From assembly GCA_031367895.1 (NCBI GenBank), contig JANLQP010000220.1, positions 1 through 19,121 on the forward strand: a DNA stretch of 19,121 nt. Reading direction: 5' to 3'. The position numbers and the translations under genes are program-made. The notes under the pieces are model-generated. The model did no database searches. It had not been told where the DNA came from and worked only from the letters and a program-made list of their open reading frames with translations. Below are positions 13,417 to 19,121 of this stretch, one piece after another; positions within the stretch are counted from its first letter, which is position 1; each line of letters begins with the position of its first letter. The DNA is from Ga0077555 sp031367895 (GTDB lineage Bacteria > Pseudomonadota > Alphaproteobacteria > Rhizobiales > Hyphomicrobiaceae).

Positions 13417-15438
13417 ATGACCAACCGCATCGAGATCGACATCACCGAGCGCTTCGCGTTTGCCGATGGCGCCACGTTCGGCAACGCGGGTACCTACGAG
13501 CGCATCAAGGGCCGCGCCCGCTACGCGGTCGATCCGAAGGCCAAGGCGCAGGACGGCATCTGCGACATCGAGCACGCGCCGGTCGGTGCGGACGGCCTCG
13601 TGCACTTCGCCTCCGACATCTCGATCCTGAAACCTGTCGATACGGCCAAAGGAAATGGCCGCCTGTTCTTCGACTGGGGCAATCGCGGCAACATCCGCTG
13701 CCTGCAGTTCTTCAACGACGCGCCGGGCTCGAACGATCCGCGTACGCTGGCGCATGCCGGCAACGGCTTCTTCATGCGCCGCGGCTACACGCTTGCGTGG
13801 GCTGGATGGCAAGGCGATCTCTTGCCCGGCGGCGATCGCTTCCTGCTCGACCTGCCCGTTGCGACCGACAAGGGCAAACCGATCACCGGACCGGTTCGCG
13901 TCGAGTACATCGCCGAGCGTCACGGCATCACGACGTTCCCGCTCTCCGCGCGCGCTTCGACAAGGAGCCATCCAGCTGTTTCACTGGACACGCGCAAGGC
14001 CAGTCTGACGCGGCGGCGCTATCCGGACGACAAGCGGATGCCGGTGCCGCCGGACCAATGGATGTTCGCGCGCACCGAGACGGGCACAGGTCTCGATGCT
14101 GCCGGCGCCGAGACGGCGGTGGTCGCCTCCGATGTGCACATCCACATCCCCAAAGGCTTCGAGCCGGGCTGGATCTACGAGATCGTCTATGAGGGCCGCG
14201 ATCCCTTCGTCATGGGCCTTGGCCACGTGGCCGTGCGCGATTTTGTGGCGTTCCTGAAATCCGGCAAACCGGACGCTGCGGGCAAGGCCAATCCCTTGGG
14301 CATATCGATCAGCCGAGCCTACGGTTGGGGCCGCTCGCAAACCGGCCGCTGCATCCGCGATTTCGTGCATCGCGGTTTCAACGCCGACGGGACGGGCAAA
14401 AAAGTTTTCGACGGCCTGCTGCCCCACGTCGCAGGCGGCGGCCTGATGTGGCTGAACCAGCGGTTCGCCAACGGCATCGTCTCGGGCGGGCAGCAGTACG
14501 AGGATCATGAGAATCCCGCCGACCACTTCCCGTTCACATACGGAGCGTCGACCGACCATCTGACGGGCAGAAAGGACGCGATCTGCAAGCGCCCGGAAAC
14601 CGACCCGCTGATCTTCCACACGCAAACCGGCTCCGAGTATTGGCAGCGGCGCGGCAGCCTCGCGCACACGGACACGCAAGGCAACGACGTCGCGTTGCCC
14701 GACAACGTGCGCGCCTACTTCTGGGCGTCGTCGCAGCACTTCGCCGATCCGCTCTTGAAGAAGCCGAGCAATGCCGGTGTCTGCCAAAACATCCAGAACG
14801 TGGTGTGGACGTCGATGTTCTTCCGCGCCCTGCTCGACAACATGGATGCTTGGGCATCGACAGCCAAAGCGCCGCCGGAGAGTCGTATTCCGCGCCGCTC
14901 CGACGGCACGCTGGTCGAGTGGGAAGTCTGGCGCAAGAGCTTCCCGGCTATTCCGGGTGCAGCACTTCCGCAGATGCCGAACCGCCTGGAGCTGCTCGAC
15001 TTCGGTCAACTCGCCGACAAGGGCATCCTTGAAGAACCGCCGCGCCGCACCGGAAAATTCTACGGCGTGCTGGTGCCCGCAGTCGACGCCGACGGCAACG
15101 ACATCGCGGGCGTACGTGCGCCGATGGTGCAAGTACCGTTGGCCACATACACAGGTTGGAACCTGCGCGCACGCGGCTTCGGTCACGGCGCCACGCACGA
15201 GTTCACCGGCAGCACGCTGCCGTTCCCCGAGAGCCGCCAAGAACGCGTCATGACCGGCGATCCCAGACCCTCGATTGCCGAGCGTTATGCCAACGCCGCC
15301 GCCTACCAGAAAGCGATCGGCGAAGCCGCGCGGAAACTCGTCGCCGCCGGTCACATGATCGAGGAGGACGTGGAGCGCTGCATCACTGCTGCCGCCAACT
15401 GGCACGCGCCCCGTCACGACGTGAAGTTCGAACGCTGA
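13417..15438 (+). CDS. Alpha/beta hydrolase domain-containing protein
   Basis: A 673-residue protein of the large 'alpha/beta hydrolase domain' family (Abhydrolase_10 type) common in soil alpha- and betaproteobacteria. Family features are ERFAFADGATFGNAGTYERIKGRARY at the start, ISILKPVDTAKGNGRLFFDWGNRGN, the motif RRGYTLAWAGWQGDLLPG, and NPLGISISRAYGWGRSQTGR. In the last, S307 in G-R-S-Q-T-G is the probable nucleophile. KVFDGLLPHVAGGG and FPFTYGASTDHLTGRKD follow. No signal peptide is evident, so it is probably cytoplasmic. The substrate is unknown; an ester, lactone or thioester is inferred from the fold. ATG 13417 follows GAGGA at nine bases. The acyl-CoA dehydrogenase gene begins 12 bases after the stop, so the two are likely one operon. 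Confidence 0.85.
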   Translation: MTNRIEIDITERFAFADGATFGNAGTYERIKGRARYAVDPKAKAQDGICDIEHAPVGADGLVHFASDISILKPVDTAKGNGRLFFDWGNRGNIRCLQFFNDAPGSNDPRTLAHAGNGFFMRRGYTLAWAGWQGDLLPGGDRFLLDLPVATDKGKPITGPVRVEYIAERHGITTFPLSARASTRSHPAVSLDTRKASLTRRRYPDDKRMPVPPDQWMFARTETGTGLDAAGAETAVVASDVHIHIPKGFEPGWIYEIVYEGRDPFVMGLGHVAVRDFVAFLKSGKPDAAGKANPLGISISRAYGWGRSQTGRCIRDFVHRGFNADGTGKKVFDGLLPHVAGGGLMWLNQRFANGIVSGGQQYEDHENPADHFPFTYGASTDHLTGRKDAICKRPETDPLIFHTQTGSEYWQRRGSLAHTDTQGNDVALPDNVRAYFWASSQHFADPLLKKPSNAGVCQNIQNVVWTSMFFRALLDNMDAWASTAKAPPESRIPRRSDGTLVEWEVWRKSFPAIPGAALPQMPNRLELLDFGQLADKGILEEPPRRTGKFYGVLVPAVDADGNDIAGVRAPMVQVPLATYTGWNLRARGFGHGATHEFTGSTLPFPESRQERVMTGDPRPSIAERYANAAAYQKAIGEAARKLVAAGHMIEEDVERCITAAANWHAPRHDVKFER

Positions 15439-15450
15439 AAGCGCGTGCAC

Positions 15451-16626
15451 ATGGATGACTTCGAACTCGCCAGAACCGATTTCCCGGTCTGGCTCGGCAA
15501 GCTCGATACCCTCGTCGCGGACACCTTGATCCCGAACGAGGAGCGCTTGTCGGACATTGCGGGCGTGCCGGACGATCTGGCGGCGCCGCTGAAAAGCATG
15601 GGCCTCTTCGGCCTGACGATCCCCGTGCGTTACGGCGGTCTCGCGCTCGACATGGAGAAGCAGTGTCTCGCCATGATTGCCGTGACGCGCGCCTCGTCGG
15701 TTTATCGCGCGCGCTTCTCGACCACGGTTGGACTGTCAGCGCAAGCGATCCTGCTCAATGGCACCGACGAGCAGTGCTCAACCTATCTGCCGCGGCTCGC
15801 CAAAGGTGAATGGACCAGCGCCTTCGCGTTGACCGAAGAAAACGCAGGCTCGGACGCGACCAACGTCGAGACCACGGCGCGGCGAGAAGGCAACGGCTAC
15901 GTGCTGAACGGTACGAAGCGCTACATCACGAATTCGAACATCGCCGACCTGTTCGTGGTGATGGCGCGGACCGACGAGACGAAACCCGGCGCCGACGGCA
16001 TCTCCGCGTTTCTGGTCGAGCGCGGTACACCTGGGCTCAGCGTTGGTGCCGTCGACAAAAAGATGGGCCAAGCCGGTGCGCCGACCGCGCCCATGCTGTT
16101 CGAGAACTGCCGCATTCCGGCATCGGCGTTGCTCGGCCGCGAGGAAGGCCAGGGCTTCAAAAATGCCATGGGCGGCATCAATACGGCGCGCCTGCACGTC
16201 GCGTGCACCTGCGTCGGTCAGGCCGAACGCCTGACGCGCGAAGCACTCGCCTACGCCATGCAGCGTCGCCAGTTCGGCAAACCGATCATCGAGCATCAAT
16301 CGGTCGCGAACCTGCTCGCCGACTGCCGCACGGAAACCGTCGCCGCTCGCGCCTTGATCATGGAGACCGCGCGGCGCTTCACGCATCCACCGAGCCTCGA
16401 CGTCGCCGCCGACATCGCGTGTGCCAAATACTTCGCGTCGGAGATGGTGTGCCGTGTTGCTGACCGTGCGGTTCAAGTGCTCGGCGGCGCTGGTTATCTC
16501 GCGAACCATTGCATCGAGCGACTCTATCGCGACGTGCGCCTGTTCCGCCTGTTCGAAGGCACGAGCCAGATCCAACAGATGGTGATCGCCCGCGCGATGG
16601 TACGGGGCGCGAAGAGCGGGGGTTGA
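15451..16626 (+). CDS. Acyl-CoA dehydrogenase family protein
   Basis: A 391-residue flavoprotein of the acyl-CoA dehydrogenase superfamily. Visible parts are an N-terminal helical domain (LKSMGLFGLTIPVRYGG), the FAD/substrate loop FALTEENAGSDATN, and the C-terminal YAMQRRQFGKPIIEHQSVAN. RLYRDVRLFRLFEGTSQIQQ carries the usual catalytic glutamate, here E369. It should oxidise an acyl-CoA to the 2-enoyl-CoA and pass electrons to ETF; the chain is unidentified. The standard P in TEPxAGSD is N here (TEENAGSD). ATG 15451 is chosen; a GTG at 15445 would add two residues. Ribosome-binding sequence is weak, consistent with translation following on from the hydrolase gene. Confidence 0.92.
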   Translation: MDDFELARTDFPVWLGKLDTLVADTLIPNEERLSDIAGVPDDLAAPLKSMGLFGLTIPVRYGGLALDMEKQCLAMIAVTRASSVYRARFSTTVGLSAQAILLNGTDEQCSTYLPRLAKGEWTSAFALTEENAGSDATNVETTARREGNGYVLNGTKRYITNSNIADLFVVMARTDETKPGADGISAFLVERGTPGLSVGAVDKKMGQAGAPTAPMLFENCRIPASALLGREEGQGFKNAMGGINTARLHVACTCVGQAERLTREALAYAMQRRQFGKPIIEHQSVANLLADCRTETVAARALIMETARRFTHPPSLDVAADIACAKYFASEMVCRVADRAVQVLGGAGYLANHCIERLYRDVRLFRLFEGTSQIQQMVIARAMVRGAKSGG

Positions 16627-16631
16627 GGGAA

Positions 16632-16672
16632 TCCCCTCTCCCGATCGGGGTGCAGACGATGGGGAGAGGGGA
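16632..16672. repeat. 11-bp palindromic hairpin (CCCCTCTCC family, copy 2)
   Basis: TCCCCTCTCCC (16632-16642) and GGGAGAGGGGA (16662-16672) form a perfect 11-bp stem with a 19-base loop, starting five bases after the dehydrogenase stop. There is no T tract. The left arm shares the core CCCCTCTCC with the hairpin after rplL. It may end the upstream operon or stabilise its 3' end. Confidence 0.7.
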
Positions 16673-16756
16673 AGCGGGCTGATTCGCCACCGGTCAAGCT
16701 GCAACCTTCGCACCGCAAATTTCTCTGGACAGCCTGGGGACAGCCGCAGGCTATGG

Positions 16757-16786
16757 CTTGAGCGTGCAACTCGGGCGCCGCTAATG
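16757..16786 (+). promoter_or_regulatory. Predicted promoter of the gapR-like gene
   Basis: A -35 CTTGAG (16757-16762), an 18-base spacer and a -10 CTAATG (16781-16786) resemble the alphaproteobacterial consensus. Transcription would start near 16794, leaving a short leader with the Shine-Dalgarno GGGGGA at 16809-16814. Confidence 0.5.
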
Positions 16787-16819
16787 TCGTCACAACGATA
16801 CCGGAAATGGGGGATCAAC

Positions 16820-17110
16820 ATGACGACGCTTCAGGCAACAGCTCAGGAGCAACTGCGCCAGCTGATCGAGCAGATCGAGCGGCTGGAGGAAGAAAAGAAG
16901 GCGACCGGCAGCGACATCAAGGACAAGTATGCGGAGGCCAAGGCCGTCGGCTTCGATCCGAAGATCTTGCGCAAGATCATCAGTCTGCGCAAACGGAGCC
17001 AGGCCGACCGGCAGGAAGAGGAGGCGCTGCTCGCCACCTACATGCACGCGCTCGGTATGGACATGGAACCGATGGCTGGGATTCCCGGCATGCTGGACGC
17101 GGCGGAGTAA
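16820..17110 (+). CDS. gapR: GapR/DUF2312 family nucleoid-associated protein
   Basis: A 96-residue, highly charged protein of the DUF2312 (UPF0335) family. It includes the alpha-helical segment QLRQLIEQIERLEEEKKATG, then KDKYAEAKAVGFDPKILRKI and SLRKRSQADRQEEEALLATY, as in Caulobacter GapR. GapR is a small coiled-coil protein that encircles overtwisted DNA ahead of replication and transcription forks and aids topoisomerases; it is nearly confined to alphaproteobacteria. No membrane segment or signal peptide is present. It is a little longer than Caulobacter GapR (89) because of the C-terminal Met/Pro-rich PMAGIPGMLDAAE. ATG 16820 has GGGGGA five bases upstream. Family assignment is firm; the function here is by homology, and alphaproteobacteria often carry several paralogues. 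Confidence 0.9.
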   Translation: MTTLQATAQEQLRQLIEQIERLEEEKKATGSDIKDKYAEAKAVGFDPKILRKIISLRKRSQADRQEEEALLATYMHALGMDMEPMAGIPGMLDAAE

Positions 17111-17137
17111 CGAGCGCCACACTGTATAGGGCGCGGC

Positions 17138-18592
17138 CTACTTGGTCGTCCGCACAGATCGGCTCTGCACGCCGCCTGTCGGCTTGCCGGTCTGGGCGGC
17201 TTGCAGCTTGTTGAGCCCGTTGGCCTCGCCCGTGAATTGCTGTTGGCTCCACAATGCCTGGGCCGCCTGCTCGGACGGTCGAAAGCGCAGCGGCGGCACC
17301 GTGCCTTCCTGGTCGATCATGTCGACGGTGCGCGCCACGTCGTGGTGGACCAATTCCGACATCACTGGATCTTTGGCCGTAAGCGTCAATAATGGCCCGA
17401 TCGGGAACGGACGATAGGACAACTCCTCCGGATGCTCGTCATCATATGCGGGCGCTGCCATCCAGTTGCCCGATGACGCAGCAAAGCGGCCAACGTCGGA
17501 CGAGACGTTCGGCGCCTGCAAGGATGCCGGATCGATCGCTGCAACCTTCGGTGCGGGCGGCTGCACGACCTGCAGGATGCCAGCCGGCACCGGACCCGAG
17601 GGACCAGCGAGGCTCGGCAATGCGGACTGCACTTTCGGCGGACGCACGGCCAAACGCGGCTCAGAAATGAGCTTCGGCTCGATCGCTTGCGCGGCCAGAA
17701 ATGCCAGCTTCGCCTTGTCGTCGGACGACGGCGGCGTGAACGTCACGCGCTTGGGCTCGGTTGCCGTGATCGGCACCGGCGCCTCGACGAGGCGCGGTTC
17801 CACCGCGGCCACTTGCTGACGCGTCGGAGTTGTAACCACCGACGTTGCAGTCGTCGGAGTTGCTGCCGCGACAGCCACCTTCGGACCACCACCGCGCGAA
17901 TCGTGGAACGCCGCGATTTGTTGCGCGACGTCACGATACTTGGCCTGCGCAACGCGCACGTCCTCTTTCGTGATCGGTCCGCCATCAGCGGCTGCATGCC
18001 GCGTCTGGCCCGACGGGAACAGCAGCGCCAACTCGTAGCGCGGCAATCGAGGCCACGCGCGCACGCGGTCGGTATCGACGTGCACGAACGGGATCGCTGA
18101 GGTCGGATAGTAGCCGACGCCGCCCTTCTCGCGAACGAGCGCCGAATAGCGCAGGTTCTTCACGGGAACGTCGGGGAAATGCACGTCCGCCGCCTTGCCG
18201 AGGATATGGCGGCTTTCGCTCGCCTGGCCACCGACGGTCCGGCGCAACTGCTCATTGGTCGCCTTCGACCGATAGCCTGAGATGATATGGATCGGCTCCT
18301 TCGAGCCGAGTTCGCTGTGCATCTCCCACAGGAGATCGACGAGTTCGGGATCCATCTTGGTCGTTTCGTTGCGGCGATGATCGCGCAGCGCGTGGTTGAC
18401 GCGCTCGAGCCCGGCTTCGATGTACTTGCCGCCCTTCTTGTAGGCGACAGTGACAGTCTCTTTGGTATGGATGTTGTAGAGCGAAATCGTGCGCTCACCG
18501 ACTTGCGCCACGACGACCTGAGCGGCGCCGACGACAGCGATGAGGGCTGCGGCCGTCACACCGGCAAGAAGACTGTGTTCACGCGATACCAA
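17138..18592 (-). CDS. DUF882 / M15-type murein peptidase with long C-terminal tail
   Basis: A 484-residue protein on the minus strand. An N-terminal hydrophobic stretch (about residues 8-30, ending VVVAQ) looks like a signal peptide or anchor. The DUF882 (YcbK/MepK-like, peptidase M15) domain covers about residues 35-185: SGYRSKATNEQL, SRHILGKAADVHFPDVP with H129 and D136, and GGVGYYPTSAIPFVHVDT with H171. These H/D/H residues are the usual zinc ligands of the family, so hydrolysis of peptidoglycan crosslinks is likely. The remaining 280 residues are Pro/Ala/Val-rich and low in complexity, with no recognised domain. The start is inferred to be TTG at 18592, six bases after GGGGGA; a TTG at 18682 would add 30 residues without a ribosome-binding site. 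It converges on the gapR-like gene across 27 bases. Confidence 0.82.
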   Translation of the reverse strand: MVSREHSLLAGVTAAALIAVVGAAQVVVAQVGERTISLYNIHTKETVTVAYKKGGKYIEAGLERVNHALRDHRRNETTKMDPELVDLLWEMHSELGSKEPIHIISGYRSKATNEQLRRTVGGQASESRHILGKAADVHFPDVPVKNLRYSALVREKGGVGYYPTSAIPFVHVDTDRVRAWPRLPRYELALLFPSGQTRHAAADGGPITKEDVRVAQAKYRDVAQQIAAFHDSRGGGPKVAVAAATPTTATSVVTTPTRQQVAAVEPRLVEAPVPITATEPKRVTFTPPSSDDKAKLAFLAAQAIEPKLISEPRLAVRPPKVQSALPSLAGPSGPVPAGILQVVQPPAPKVAAIDPASLQAPNVSSDVGRFAASSGNWMAAPAYDDEHPEELSYRPFPIGPLLTLTAKDPVMSELVHHDVARTVDMIDQEGTVPPLRFRPSEQAAQALWSQQQFTGEANGLNKLQAAQTGKPTGGVQSRSVRTTK

Positions 18593-18682
18593 TGCACATC
18601 CCCCGTAAAGGACTGGCCTGAACAAAATTTGCGCGGTTGCGAAATAGGCAACGCAAGCGCAAACAAGGCGCAAGCCGAACAA

Positions 18683-19121
18683 ACCTCCGCGATCCCCCAG
18701 CTGCCTGTTGCCACGCAGCCGTCGTCGAAAAGATCCGGCTAACCAATCCCAATGGTTAAGTCCGGATCGTTAAAGCTTCGTAAGGATCGAATGCGGGGAG
18801 AACGCGGCCCGTATGGGGCAATCTGAGGGCAACGAGTTGAAATCGCGGGACACGGCCAAGGATTGGTTGGCGGGCGGCGCGGCAGCACCGAGTTTCCGCA
18901 GCGCCAGCTGATACATTCGGTGCGCTGGCCTGTGGCTGGCGGCCGGCCAGTTTCAATCTCGAAGGCGTGACGGGCCACTCATTGCCCTGGTGATGGGCGT
19001 GGAACATGATCAGCCATCGACTTGCTCCGAGGCGCTGGCTTGACCGCTATCACGCTGCTGGAAAGTCGGCGCTTCTTGTGGTGGGTTGTGGCCAACGTTG
19101 TCGAAAACGCGCCGTTCATAC
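18683..19121. other. Right-end stretch without a convincing gene
   Basis: About 440 bases. It contains an imperfect inverted repeat at 18732-18768: GATCCGG (18732-18738) against CCGGATC (18762-18768), with inner TAACCA against TGGTTA. Several short open frames exist, none resembling a known family. It includes the upstream region of the minus-strand DUF882 gene, but I see no clear promoter for it. Confidence 0.55.

Noticed and set aside
13981..15450. Minus-strand open frame of 489 codons opposite the hydrolase gene
   Set aside because: The plus-strand frame matches a known family end to end, with a nucleophile motif and a ribosome-binding site.
18768..18768. Possible CtrA site near TTAAG...TTAA around 18757-18773
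   Set aside because: The two TTAA half sites are ten bases apart, not the seven of the CtrA consensus.
19006..19121. Plus-strand frame starting MISHRLAPRRWLDRYH and open to the window end
   Set aside because: Only 38 codons are visible, with no recognisable family and a weak ribosome-binding site; it cannot be told from chance.

Overview
The window is GC-rich chromosomal DNA from an alphaproteobacterium, most likely of the order Hyphomicrobiales (Rhizobiales). The evidence is the gene order tuf / tRNA-Trp / secE-nusG / rplKA / rplJL / rpoBC, a GapR (DUF2312) homologue, a DUF882 murein-hydrolase-like protein, alphaproteobacterial -35/-10 elements (CTTG.. and CTATA.) and typical sequences in RpoB, RpoC and L7/L12. 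Nothing points to a plasmid, phage or CRISPR locus.

Left part (1-1320): the last 46 codons of EF-Tu (tuf), then an unusual spacer with a near-perfect 36-bp repeat of the tuf 3' end and a 22-bp hairpin built from GGGAGTAG/CTACTCCCT units. A small UPF0145 (YbjQ-like) gene follows directly. After a 300-bp non-coding stretch with a good promoter come tRNA-Trp(CCA), encoded with its CCA end, and secE.

Central part (1376-13332): the transcription/translation block nusG, rplK, rplA, rplJ, rplL, rpoB, rpoC, all intact and co-directional. It joins transcription elongation (NusG, RNA polymerase beta and beta'), protein export (SecE) and the ribosomal L1 and L10-L7/L12 stalks. Its spacers hold structured RNA: palindromes before rplK, a kink-turn-like L10 leader before rplJ, two long hairpins between rplL and rpoB, and hairpins between rpoB and rpoC. 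A strong intrinsic terminator follows rpoC, so the block ends there and does not run on into rpsL-rpsG-fusA in this window.

Right part (13417-19121): a two-gene unit of a 673-residue alpha/beta hydrolase-domain protein and an acyl-CoA dehydrogenase, probably catabolic. Next are a gapR-like nucleoid protein gene with its own promoter and, convergent to it, a secreted M15-type (DUF882) peptidase with a long Pro/Ala-rich C-terminal tail. The last 440 bases show no convincing gene.

Most of the window is conserved core genome. I do not see a new multi-gene system. The points that most deserve a second look are the duplicated tuf tail with the adjoining repeat hairpin, the UPF0145 gene placed between tuf and tRNA-Trp without a Shine-Dalgarno, the RNA structures in the rplL-rpoB spacer, and the hydrolase/dehydrogenase pair.
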